Of a DNA stretch of 47,988 bases, positions 26,626 through 35,892 are shown in pieces. The DNA comes from Candidatus Magasanikbacteria bacterium GW2011_GWA2_56_11 (GTDB lineage: Bacteria; Patescibacteriota; Patescibacteriia; Magasanikbacterales; UBA922). The translations under genes and the position numbers were made by a program. The DNA lies in contig LCRX01000013.1 of NCBI GenBank assembly GCA_001004885.1, positions 1-47,988 of the forward strand, written 5' to 3'. The notes below the pieces were generated by a model, which saw only the letters and a list, made by a program, of their open reading frames with translations, had not been told where the DNA came from and searched no databases. Every line of letters begins with the position of its first letter. Position 1 is the stretch's first letter.

Positions 26626-29600
26626 ATGAGAAATTTGGGCCGGGAAATCCCTAATCAGGGCTACATCCACACCGACCGGAAGCACGCCAAGAACAGAATC
26701 GGCGAACCAAACGCCGACGAGATTTTTTATGCTGACCGGCTGGCGGCCAAAAAAGATGCCCGCCGGCAGCGCAAAAAAGAGGCCCGCCAGGAAAAAGCGC
26801 GCGGCGCGAAATCCCGGGCCGCCGAATCGGTCGCCCGCGAGTTAAGGAGCGAAGAAGCCCGCCAGGGGCTGGCCTCTCTGTTTGCCGACGGGCAAATGGA
26901 TATCAACGCCTGGCTCGAGAGATATTACCGCGTGGTGGAGACGGGCGGGACAAGCTCTACCTTTTATTCCGAAGAAAGACTTCAGGATTTCACCCGGGGC
27001 GCAGTCGTCTCGGACCGGGTGGCGCGCGACGTCGAATATTTTTTGGGACCGAAAGTAAAACTGTTTGACCGACAAAGGGAGGAGCGGAAGCCGGCCGACT
27101 TCGATATCATTGCCGAAAAACTGGAATTAACGCGAGAAGAGGCAATAAAACTGGTGGCATTGGTTTCCTTTCAGTCTTCTTATTCCACCCTGCAGTCCCT
27201 ATTCGAGCATCGCGGCGATCCGAATTGGAATTTTCTTAACGATCGAGTGTCGGAAGAAGAATTTTCCGTTTTACAAAAATTGTTTCGGGACTCGTCTTTC
27301 ACCGAGGAACTTTTGGCCGAACTTGCGCGGCAGAATGCCGGTTTGATAGAAAAACACATGTCGGTCGAAGCAATGGATTCGCTGGTCATGGGTTATCTAA
27401 AGTTCAACCACTATCTCGACCAGCCGGAGTGCCAGGCTCTTTTCGCGACCGAGAGCGTGCGCGAGCGGTATCGGTCGCTCTTTACCCGAGAAAAGGCGGC
27501 CGCCCTGCAGTATGCCGGCAGCTACGAATTTTTGTTCGGAGAGTTTTCCGCCGCGGAGTTTTTGGAGTTGTTTCCGGATTGGCCTGCCGCCGAGTCGTGG
27601 CACTATTCTGGGTATAAGTGGAGGTTTGGCCTGTCTATCCCCGGAAAACAGCCGGAAGAAGTTTCCGTTGGCCAGGAACCGGTCGGAGGAGAGGATGGCC
27701 AGGCGCAAGACGATGTTAGCGTTCAGGTAGTGCCCGAACGGCGCATTTTGGAATTATTGGAACAAAGAGAAGAAACCGGAGTGGCCAAGTACAAATTGGC
27801 GCACACGGGCTCGGCCGACGAGAAGAACCGGGGGTATGGACTGCAAACGCGTGAATCCGGCCGACAGGATACTTACATTTACACTCCGTACGAAAGAAAC
27901 CCGCGCGCGCATATCGAGGCCATCCGGTCGGCTCGCGAACGTCTGGAGCGCGAGGCCGGACTCCGGGAAAGGCTGCGGATTTTTTTCGCCGATGTTTGGC
28001 CCCAGCTCCTGATCGCCCGGGCCGATGAAGTGGCGACTGGCGAAGTGGTGGACGAGGTGGAACAAGCGATTCAACTTCTTGGCGAGGCCGGTGCCTTGGC
28101 CGACCGTTTGTCGGCGTTGGCCAAGCTAAGCGCCGATAAGTCTGCCAATGTTCGAGCCATAGAGAGACTGGCGGCCGAGTTGCGCAGCGATGAGACTCTG
28201 GAGCGCAATGGAGTTTATACGCATACTGAAGTAATTTACCGCCAAAGGGAAAAAGACTCGCAAACCAGTATTGCGCGTCTCTTGTCGGGCGTGTCTTTTG
28301 CGATAGACGAGACGCACACGTTTGCCGTGGACGGACGGACGACCAAAGTGCACGCGCTCGGCCGGCGGCTTGACCGGCTAAACCAGGACGTGCCCGCCCT
28401 GGGGTTCACCTACACGGGGGATAACCACGGGGTCGTGCTCAAGGGCGCCATTCGCGAACACGTCAACGCCGAATTGGTGCCGTATTTAAACGATGACACC
28501 GAGTATCTGGTCGGGCGGGGGGAGAAGGTCCACCCCTTGACCGGAAACATTCGGGCCGCCTTGCGCCGTGATTTTCCGGCCAATCCCACGGCCGACGAGC
28601 TCTCTGAGATATACGCGGCGCGGTATAAAGAGACCCGCGACCATGAACAACGCCACAAAGAAGACGAACTGCGGGGAGTGCAGGCCCGGATGGGCGGGGC
28701 GGAAAAGCGGGTGGCGCAAGAGACGACTGCCTACTTGGCGGGCATTGCGGGCCGGTCGGAGGACGCCGAAGCCAACTGTCCGTTTGCCAGCCTGGTGGCG
28801 GTGATAGAGCTCTATATCGATCGCGCGACGAATGCCTTTGCCGGTCTTGGCGACCCCCTGAAGATTTATGGGCGGGCGACGGAGAGAATATTACTTTTAC
28901 TGGCCCAAAAATTGTCGGCAACCGGACTGGATCCAGGAATTCTGGCCAAAGATCCGGTTGGGGGCAGTAACGCAGTTTTGCAGGCGGCGTTGAATCTCGA
29001 CCGTGAGAGTTTGCGTGACTTGGCGACCGCCGTCTTGCAGGAGGAAACTGCCAGGCAAACAGGCGCTTACCAGTTAACGCCGCTTGCGCCAAAGGAGGCA
29101 CCAGCCGGCATCGTCGGCGCCGAGGGCGGGCGGAAACCGCCGGCTGCCGCTGAGGATGCTACGACCGTCGCGCCGGAAGACCACTTATACGTTGAGGCCG
29201 GGGCGCCACCGCCATTCGCTGCTTCGCGCGAATCGTGGCGGATTGATCCGAAAAGCGTTAGAAAAAATTTGCGGGCGGCGGCGTTCTCGGCCACGCTGAT
29301 CGCGGCCTTGTTTGCCTTGCGGGGGGACAGCGCCCGGCCGGGCGAAGCAGCCGCGGCGGCCGACGATGGCGGCGCCGCCAAAGCCAGACGAGCGCCCGAA
29401 GATCCTGCCCGGGCGGGCAGATACGGTTTTGCGACCTCGGCCGACCTGGATCAGGAGCCTGGCATTGCCCCGGCCCATGTCGGTACCCATGTAGAGACAA
29501 TCTCCCCGGAACCGGGGCCAAGTGAAAAAGAAAGAAAATCATTTCAACGCGGGGTATGGGGCTACGCGGAGCAGCGCCTGCGCGAGAAGGGGTTGCATCC

Positions 29601-29829
29601 GCAAAAAGGCCGGGCCGATACCCAAAAAATCGCCCGGCTGACAGACATGTTCTTGCGTGCCCTCGAGAAAAAGGGAATGGTAAGTCGCGGCCGGGGCGGC
29701 ATCGAGTGGCACGTGCCTGTTTACGGACAGGGGATAGACCGCATTATCGCGGTCTTGCGCGCCGAAGTTCCGGAGGAGGAAATCGATTCGCTGGCGAGGA
29801 CGCCGGACAGCGGGTCTGCCCGTCCTTGA
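26626..29829 (+). CDS. Large hypothetical protein with HExxH motif and a C-terminal-third TM helix
   Basis: 1067-aa ORF; RDHEQRHKEDE; TM LRAAAFSATLIAALFAL. Confidence 0.7.
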   Translation: MRNLGREIPNQGYIHTDRKHAKNRIGEPNADEIFYADRLAAKKDARRQRKKEARQEKARGAKSRAAESVARELRSEEARQGLASLFADGQMDINAWLERYYRVVETGGTSSTFYSEERLQDFTRGAVVSDRVARDVEYFLGPKVKLFDRQREERKPADFDIIAEKLELTREEAIKLVALVSFQSSYSTLQSLFEHRGDPNWNFLNDRVSEEEFSVLQKLFRDSSFTEELLAELARQNAGLIEKHMSVEAMDSLVMGYLKFNHYLDQPECQALFATESVRERYRSLFTREKAAALQYAGSYEFLFGEFSAAEFLELFPDWPAAESWHYSGYKWRFGLSIPGKQPEEVSVGQEPVGGEDGQAQDDVSVQVVPERRILELLEQREETGVAKYKLAHTGSADEKNRGYGLQTRESGRQDTYIYTPYERNPRAHIEAIRSARERLEREAGLRERLRIFFADVWPQLLIARADEVATGEVVDEVEQAIQLLGEAGALADRLSALAKLSADKSANVRAIERLAAELRSDETLERNGVYTHTEVIYRQREKDSQTSIARLLSGVSFAIDETHTFAVDGRTTKVHALGRRLDRLNQDVPALGFTYTGDNHGVVLKGAIREHVNAELVPYLNDDTEYLVGRGEKVHPLTGNIRAALRRDFPANPTADELSEIYAARYKETRDHEQRHKEDELRGVQARMGGAEKRVAQETTAYLAGIAGRSEDAEANCPFASLVAVIELYIDRATNAFAGLGDPLKIYGRATERILLLLAQKLSATGLDPGILAKDPVGGSNAVLQAALNLDRESLRDLATAVLQEETARQTGAYQLTPLAPKEAPAGIVGAEGGRKPPAAAEDATTVAPEDHLYVEAGAPPPFAASRESWRIDPKSVRKNLRAAAFSATLIAALFALRGDSARPGEAAAAADDGGAAKARRAPEDPARAGRYGFATSADLDQEPGIAPAHVGTHVETISPEPGPSEKERKSFQRGVWGYAEQRLREKGLHPQKGRADTQKIARLTDMFLRALEKKGMVSRGRGGIEWHVPVYGQGIDRIIAVLRAEVPEEEIDSLARTPDSGSARP

Positions 29830-29945
29830 CATGGCGGCCAGGATCGCCAGGCCAAGCATCACCCGCCCGCCAGGTTTTGTCGGTGTCAGACCGCCGGCCA
29901 ACCTATGGGCCGCTACACTTGTTTCGCGTGCTACTTCGCGCGCCT

Positions 29946-30938
29946 TTAGATTTCACGCGCCGTAAAGTTTTTGAAGATTTCTTCGTCTGGCTCGGCAACG
30001 AGTCCGCATAGTTTTGAATCTTCGGTAACTCCGTCCAGCCTGTCTATGCCCGGGCATTCGGCCCCGTGGGTTCCCACAAACACGTAAGACCTATTTTTAC
30101 CCAAGTACCGGCCGAGATAGTCCCCGTTTTCTTCAGATAGGTTAATGATAACATTTTTGGATTCGTCTATATCTATCTTCTGCTCCCGCCACCAGTCTGC
30201 CGGGACGGCCCAGATAAGATAGGGGTCATAGCCTTTTTCCGTCCAGCGGGTGCCGGACGCATCCCAGTAGAACCGGATGTGGGTTCCGGGTAATTTGTAG
30301 CCGGACTGCTCATAGGTATCGGCCGGAGTCTTTTCCGCCCAGTTTTTTCTCATCTCCACCACGGGAAAACTCACCTCAAAACCCAGTTCCCGGTCGCGGT
30401 AAGTGCTGCGCCCGGCCAGACGTTGTTCGACCGCGCGGTTAGAGTCAAAAGCGTGCACCAGGAAAGCTATGGCCAGGAAAGAAAGGGCTGCCAGCGCGCC
30501 GCCAAGCGCGGTTTTACGCGTCTTTTCCGTGTCGGAGCCGGTCTGCCGGCCGTTTGGTTTAAGTACGTACCTGACCAAATCCCCAAACAGGTAAAGATTG
30601 TGCACGATTAAAATCATGTAGGCCGCGTGCCATCTGTTTGTCAGCAGGGAATCGGGGTAAAACCGGTCAAGAAAAAAGTCGCCGAACAGCAGACCGGTGA
30701 TGATCGAAATCGTCGCGCTGCCCCAAGCGTATTTGTAGCCTTTTTCGAAAAGAATGAAATAGAAAATCGAATACACGGCGGTGGCGAAAAAAGCCACCAA
30801 GAAAGCCGCGGTCGGGTAGGAGTCGGATATAAAGTACGTCGGCACGTAGAAAATCAAACTGTGGAGAAAAAAAGCCGGCAGGAGTATGGCGGCGGGCGTT
30901 GCCTTAAAGCGTTTTTTCATAAAGTAATCGATTAACAT
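29946..30938 (-). CDS. Multi-TM membrane protein with extracytoplasmic C-terminal domain
   Basis: Several hydrophobic helices, then soluble domain YRDRELGFEVSFPVVEM... Confidence 0.7.
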   Translation of the reverse strand: MLIDYFMKKRFKATPAAILLPAFFLHSLIFYVPTYFISDSYPTAAFLVAFFATAVYSIFYFILFEKGYKYAWGSATISIITGLLFGDFFLDRFYPDSLLTNRWHAAYMILIVHNLYLFGDLVRYVLKPNGRQTGSDTEKTRKTALGGALAALSFLAIAFLVHAFDSNRAVEQRLAGRSTYRDRELGFEVSFPVVEMRKNWAEKTPADTYEQSGYKLPGTHIRFYWDASGTRWTEKGYDPYLIWAVPADWWREQKIDIDESKNVIINLSEENGDYLGRYLGKNRSYVFVGTHGAECPGIDRLDGVTEDSKLCGLVAEPDEEIFKNFTAREI

Positions 30939-31069
30939 TCATATTGTACTATCTCGGTGCCCGCGAGTAAAGGAAAATAGATATCGCTGGCGTTCGGGCA
31001 AGACCGACGGAGGGGGATTGGCCGGGCAGACCCCTTATGTTCTACTTGTACATTCGACTGGAGGGACGA

Positions 31070-31270
31070 ATGCGCATTGCTTACCTCTCCGACACGCATC
31101 TGGCCGCGCCGGATCCGGAGAGCCTCTCGCTTTTTCCGCGTCAGATCAGGCGGAGTTCCGATCCCCGGCGTCTATACTTGCTCGTCAGGGACGCCGTCGA
31201 GCGCTGCTACCAGAGCGTTATCGGTTGGCTCGGCGCGCATGGCCCCTGTCGTACACAGAGACCGTTGCAA
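31070..31270 (+). pseudogene. Truncated calcineurin-like metallophosphoesterase (N-terminus only)
   Basis: RBS ggaggg, MRIAYLSDTHLAAPD (D-x-H motif), no further phosphoesterase motifs. Confidence 0.5.
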
Positions 31271-31316
31271 AACTCCCAAAATCTTTCCAATCTTAAACCA
31301 GCCGTGCACCCTCTAG

Positions 31317-31505
31317 GCCTGTTTAGGGTACAGGCCAACGAACGAGTTCAAGCGGCGGTACCGCAGGGCCAAACAGGGCCGCCGGCAGCCACGGAAGACG
31401 GGCACGATCACGAAGGTCAGGATCTACGCGATCCGGGACGAGTACCGCGGCTGCTGTGGTGAAAAAATCCGGTTCATTCTTCATAAACGGTACGGGATAG
31501 TATAA
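31317..31505 (+). pseudogene. Transposase-like remnant (HTH part, IS481/IS3-like by eye)
   Basis: Open frame NEFKRRYRRAKQGRRQPRKTGTITKVRIYAIRDEYRGCCGEKIRFILHKRYGIV*. Confidence 0.4.
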
Positions 31506-31591
31506 TTTTCTTTCTAAAATCTGAGTTCGTTTTTAGTTTACTTTTTTACCTCAATGGCTTATTATACTGGGGAGATTAAGTTTGTAGACCT

Positions 31592-33025
31592 ATGGAAGGA
31601 AGAGAGTACACTGTCCAAAAGGTAGATCATCTGGAATCACCGCTATACCGGCTCCGGCGCGAAGCCAAGAAAGAGTGGAATGACGGCAGCGCCCATTTGT
31701 CTATTTTTGGGATGCGAGAAGTCTTGCTTCTTCTTAGGCTTTCTGAACTTCCGCCTTCTGAAGAAGTTTATAAGAAAACTGAAGAAGTATTATTTCGACA
31801 AGCTGCTTTATGGTGGCGTCTTTTTGGCACTCTTACGGGCGAAACATCTTCTGAATCTGAAGGAGTTTCTGATATGTCAAAAAGTGAAGTCCGGTTGTCC
31901 GCTGCCTATCGAGTGATGATAAAAATCATCTGTAATGTTGAAGGCCGGTCTATACTCTCTACTATTGACCCCGAGCTTGCGGAAATATTTTCCAAAGATT
32001 TCGATTCGAACGAAGAATTGGCGCAAGAGGTATGTGTTTTTCTTGCCCGCGACAAAGGAAAGTTTTTTAACAAGGACTTCCGGCATATCGTCGATTTGAC
32101 GAGAATATATATTGACGAAACCAGAGATGATCTTGAGCCTGAATTTGCAGAAAAGTTGTCGCCCTTGGTGGTGGAAGTCAAAAATAAGTTTAAGGCCGCG
32201 GCTGATAAGTATAAGATTCCTTTTACCCACGAGGATATTGACCGCGTGTTTGAGGAAACCTCTGTTCATTTGGATGACGGCGTCCTTGTTGCCCTTGATG
32301 AGGGGGTACAGGCTGATTATAATGCTAAAGAAGGGCTGGTCAGGATATCGGCAGATGCTCCACCAGAAAAGTGGGGGGCTTATTTGGCCCATGAATTCGT
32401 CCACGCTTTGGCGGGCCGTTCCGTGGTTCTAACGACTCGGCGAGCTGTGCCTTGGCTAACATTGGATTCTATCTTAAAGGAGGAGTTTATGCATGTGCGC
32501 GGCGGTTTAAAATTTGTGGGGCCGTCTGCTTCAGATGAATTGAATCATGGCCCCCGATCTAAAAATATTCGGTTTCGGTGGCTTGACGAAGCCATGACAG
32601 AATCGTTTGCCCGATTCATTCGGCAGGATTATGGGTTCTCAGACGTATATTTACATGAAAGATATTTGCTTCTCCTTCTAAGTAAAAGTTTAGGGAACTC
32701 CGGTAAAGGTCTATTCTATTTTGAAAATGCTTACTTTGAACATTATAATCCCCACGGTAGGCCAGAAGATCGTCTGAAATATTGGAAAATTCTAAATTCA
32801 AAACTTACCGAAAAATTTGGCCCCCGTTTCCTTGTCAATCTTGATAAGTTTGTACAGCTTAAGGCGACTCGCGATAACCCCGAAGCGGGAATTTTATCGG
32901 CAATCGAGAAGCTTGAAACTGACCCGGAAGGCATCGCGGAGTATTTGCGAACCGAGATAAAAAATTCCCGGACTCAATCGGCAAAAATGAGCGAGAAGCT
33001 CGATGAAGTTGGAGCGACGGCTTGA
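31592..33025 (+). CDS. Putative gluzincin-type metallopeptidase, hypothetical
   Basis: AYLAHEFVHALAGR (HExxH) and downstream WLDEAMTESFARFI. Confidence 0.65.
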   Translation: MEGREYTVQKVDHLESPLYRLRREAKKEWNDGSAHLSIFGMREVLLLLRLSELPPSEEVYKKTEEVLFRQAALWWRLFGTLTGETSSESEGVSDMSKSEVRLSAAYRVMIKIICNVEGRSILSTIDPELAEIFSKDFDSNEELAQEVCVFLARDKGKFFNKDFRHIVDLTRIYIDETRDDLEPEFAEKLSPLVVEVKNKFKAAADKYKIPFTHEDIDRVFEETSVHLDDGVLVALDEGVQADYNAKEGLVRISADAPPEKWGAYLAHEFVHALAGRSVVLTTRRAVPWLTLDSILKEEFMHVRGGLKFVGPSASDELNHGPRSKNIRFRWLDEAMTESFARFIRQDYGFSDVYLHERYLLLLLSKSLGNSGKGLFYFENAYFEHYNPHGRPEDRLKYWKILNSKLTEKFGPRFLVNLDKFVQLKATRDNPEAGILSAIEKLETDPEGIAEYLRTEIKNSRTQSAKMSEKLDEVGATA

Positions 33026-33138
33026 TGCGTTTCTCAGCCGACACGTTGGAAGTTCGAGAGGCACCAGACATTATTTCTTCGGACAATATCAAACGTAATT
33101 TTTGCTCGCGCGTTGGGCCTAGAGTTTTTATCCAAAAA

Positions 33139-33160
33139 AACAGCGTACTTTGACGCTGTT
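33139..33160 (+). terminator. Hairpin downstream of the zincin gene
   Basis: aacagcgt-actttg-acgctgtt. Confidence 0.5.
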
Positions 33161-33273
33161 CGTTCTGTCGTGCGGACCGGACGGGAGGGGATTATAACGT
33201 TCTTCTCAGAACATAAGCTTGTTTATGTTCCTGTTCTAGGATAAAAAGGTGAGTTTTTGGCTATATAATAGTA

Positions 33274-33302
33274 TTGACAAAACTGCAATTCTGTGCTATA
33301 GT
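33274..33302 (+). promoter_or_regulatory. Sigma70-type promoter of the 33656 cassette
   Basis: TTGACA (33274-33279), 17-bp spacer, TATAGT (33297-33302). Confidence 0.75.
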
Positions 33303-33655
33303 ATGTCGTTACAATAAAACATCTATCTACTGGAAGTGAAGAGCTGGTAGGCAAATAACTGATATCTCATAAGGATATCTTTTGCCAGCTCTCCATCTCT
33401 TGGGGAGCTTTGTTCATTACAGAGCGAATTATCAACTTACAATAAGACGTATTCTGATGGTCTTCACCACGAAGCGAGACTCTCAATGTTTTTCTCTCAT
33501 ATATAGAATAGGGAGCAACATTGAGGGCTCTCGCTCTCGACAACCCATGGTCCAGAATGCTGACTCACTCAGCGTTTCCGAAAGAAGAATGATGGACCAG
33601 TCCCGACTTGTCGGGATTAAAGTGAGAGGGGCTTACCACCCCAAAAGGATATCCA

Positions 33656-34282
33656 GTGAAGACCCAGAACCACGCCGCCGTCTCCCCCCGCAACTTCAAC
33701 CGTATGGTCGAGTTCGTTCTCGAGGCGGCCCGCGAGCTCGACCGCAACGAGTGGGGGCCGACCCCCGAGCAGCAGGCCTCCCACAATGCCGCCTTCGAGA
33801 CGCACGGTGTCGCCCGCGCGGAGCTGCGCGAGGCCGTCGTGAACGCCCCGTGGGGACAACACGGGGCGGTGTTCATCACTGAGAGGGCCCGTGGCATCGC
33901 GAGTTCCGACCGCCTGCGTAGTCTCTACATCAATGGGCTCCTGCGGGCCACGGTCACCTGCGGTGGGAGCAGCCACGGGTGGTTCATCAGCGTCTTCACG
34001 GTCGACGAGGCCAAGGAGATGCGCGAGCAACTCCGCGCCGAGCGCCGCGCATACGCCTACGCCTACATGGCCGAGCGCGAACGGCTCATCGGCGACATGA
34101 AGGACTTCGACCACATGGAGGCCAGCTCCTTCGGGGACTGGACCTTCGTGGGCGGCCAGAAGGGTGGCTACTTCTTCCGCGAGGACGAGGAACACTACAT
34201 CGGCGTGGCGGCGGAGTCGGCGCTCGACGCCGCGTGGGCCGTGACTGAAGGCCCCTACTCGGTCCTCGTCGCCGTGTACTAG
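33656..34282 (+). CDS. Hypothetical protein (GTG start), GC3-rich solitary cassette
   Basis: Strong C/G third-position bias, aaagga RBS, VKTQNHAAVSPRNFNRMVEF... Confidence 0.7.
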   Translation: MKTQNHAAVSPRNFNRMVEFVLEAARELDRNEWGPTPEQQASHNAAFETHGVARAELREAVVNAPWGQHGAVFITERARGIASSDRLRSLYINGLLRATVTCGGSSHGWFISVFTVDEAKEMREQLRAERRAYAYAYMAERERLIGDMKDFDHMEASSFGDWTFVGGQKGGYFFREDEEHYIGVAAESALDAAWAVTEGPYSVLVAVY

Positions 34283-34463
34283 TAGGGACAATTCGCGAGC
34301 GGAAACCTTATACCCACATTGTCCGCTGTCCTAGCGGATAGTAAGAAAGGTGTGGTCGCCGAGTACCACGTGTAGCACGCACTGCTCACAAAAACTCGGT
34401 CCTTCCAAATAGTTTTCTGCAAAAAGGAAATTATTTCAGAGGAAAAACAAGCCGCCTTTATCT

Positions 34464-34562
34464 AGTATGAGTGTACTCTTTCAGAGTACATGTGGAGAGC
34501 CATTGAATTTGCTTGCAAATTTGTGAGCACTCTTCACATCAGTAGCGCTCCACTCTCATACT
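34464..34562 (+). ncRNA. Candidate structured RNA / structured 3' UTR (three-way junction)
   Basis: agtatgag/ctcatact closing stem; tgtactct-ttc-agagtaca hairpin; tgtggagag/ctcttcaca stem enclosing aatttgc-tt-gcaaatt. Confidence 0.5.
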
Positions 34563-34855
34563 GGATTGAGGTGGTTTTTTCTTATTAAAAGTTCGAGTCC
34601 CGTCCGCCGTCAGGCAAAAAAAACAAAAAACTCCGCTAAATTAACGAAGCTTTCTGTGAAATTCCTAGGCGGACCGGACGGGACATCTCACTCGCTCACT
34701 GCGTTCGCTCTTGGGAAGGGGTTTCCACCCCTTCCCACACCATCCCCCAGCACAAGTGGAAACCTATCGGTTTCCAAACCTTCCCTGTTCGAGTCCCACC
34801 TCCAATCTACACCTATACAAAAGCATCCCTATTTGGGGATGCTTTTGTATAGAAG

Positions 34856-34929
34856 CGGACCGGACGGGACTCGAACCCGCAACTTCTGCCGTGACAGGGC
34901 AGTGCTCTAACCAGTTGAACTACCGGTCC
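34856..34929 (-). tRNA. tRNA-Asp (GTC)
   Basis: GGACCGG...CTGTCAC anticodon loop...GGGTTCGAGTCCCGTCCGGTCCG; complete cloverleaf by hand. Confidence 0.95.
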
Positions 34930-34960
34930 AAAATGGATTTAACACCAGGACAGACAATTT

Positions 34961-35005
34961 TCCCGACGGAGTCGGGATGCTCTAACCAGCTGAACTGCCG
35001 TTCCA
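34961..35005 (-). pseudogene. tRNA 5'-half remnant
   Basis: GGAACGGCAGTTCAGCTGGTTAGAGCATCCCGACTCCGTCGGGA resembles tRNA-Asp 5' half; no matching 3' half. Confidence 0.5.
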
Positions 35006-35037
35006 GGGGGCTGAGTTCCAGCCGAGGGGGATCTGAA

Positions 35038-35157
35038 CTAGGCCTTTGCCTTGGCAGCGGCCTTTTGCGAGCGTTTGAGCTTTTTTTTGTCGCGCTTCAC
35101 TTTTTCGACTTTGCGGTCCGCTTTCCATTTGTTGCGGGATTTTTTGCGCATGCCCAT
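35038..35157 (-). CDS. Small Lys/Arg-rich protein (39 aa)
   Basis: MGMRKKSRNKWKADRKVEKVKRDKKKLKRSQKAAAKAKA; terminated by TAG. Confidence 0.5.
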   Translation of the reverse strand: MGMRKKSRNKWKADRKVEKVKRDKKKLKRSQKAAAKAKA

Positions 35158-35228
35158 AGGTATGGGTGTTTAATTACTGACGAAATTATGATACCGGAAA
35201 GACCGGGGATTGTCAATATTTAGGAACT

Positions 35229-35309
35229 AAAAATCCTTACAGTGTCCGGCGCGGCATAGGACTGAAGGAGGGGACAGTCCCGCCATCGCCAAACACTGTA
35301 AGGATTTTT
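35229..35309. repeat. 17-bp perfect terminal inverted repeats around a 47-bp interior
   Basis: aaaaatccttacagtgt ... acactgtaaggattttt. Confidence 0.8.
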
Positions 35310-35461
35310 GCGTATAAATAATACCATCGGGGCAGCGCTCTGTCAAGCGATGGCGGATGTGGACAGACCCAGGGTACATTCTCTCGGCTAGGCAGTATAC
35401 CGATGGCCAGGGGGCGTGCAACCTGTGTCTTGGTTCTGGCGGCCAGACGGGGTCGGCACAT

Positions 35462-35491
35462 AAAAAATCCCTTTATCAGGGATTTTTTTTG
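35462..35491 (-). terminator. Terminator of the infC-rpmI-rplT operon
   Basis: aaaaaatccct-ttatc-agggatttttt. Confidence 0.85.
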
Positions 35492-35524
35492 CGTCTATCC
35501 GGCGCCAGACAGGGTGCCGGGTAT

Positions 35525-35869
35525 TTATTTGACGGATTCTGCCAGAGCCCGGAAAGCGGCCGGCTGTTCGGCGGCCAGCTGGGAGAGAACTTTGCGGTCG
35601 AGTTTGATCTCGTGTTTTTTGAGCGCTCCCATAAACTGGCTGTAGCTCAGGCCGAACTCGCGGACAGCGGCATTTATCCGGATTTGCCAGAGCCCGCGCG
35701 CGAGGCGTTTTTTAACGCGGCGGTCGCGGTAAGCGTAGGCGCCGGCTTTGGTAGCGGCCACCTTGGCTAGACGAATAAGGCTCTTGCGTCCGCCCTCGAA
35801 CCCTTTCACGTGCTTGAGCAGGCCCCGGCGGCGTTTGGTATGGTGAGTGCCTCGTTTAACGCGCGGCAT
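35525..35869 (-). CDS. rplT: 50S ribosomal protein bL20
   Basis: MPRVKRGTHHTKRRRGLLKHVKGFEGGRKS...LWQIRINAAVREFGLSYS. Confidence 0.97.
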   Translation of the reverse strand: MPRVKRGTHHTKRRRGLLKHVKGFEGGRKSLIRLAKVAATKAGAYAYRDRRVKKRLARGLWQIRINAAVREFGLSYSQFMGALKKHEIKLDRKVLSQLAAEQPAAFRALAESVK

Positions 35870-35892
35870 AGATTGCGGTCAAAATTGGTAAT

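Noticed and set aside
34661-34804. A second complete tRNA ending gttcgagtcccacctcc
   Set aside because: No pairing T-stem, acceptor 5' strand or anticodon arm could be assembled; only a 3' fragment is supported.
34566-35223. ORFs 34566..34910 and 34711..35223
   Set aside because: They overlap tRNA-Asp, tRNA fragments and the minus-strand microprotein; no protein-like features.
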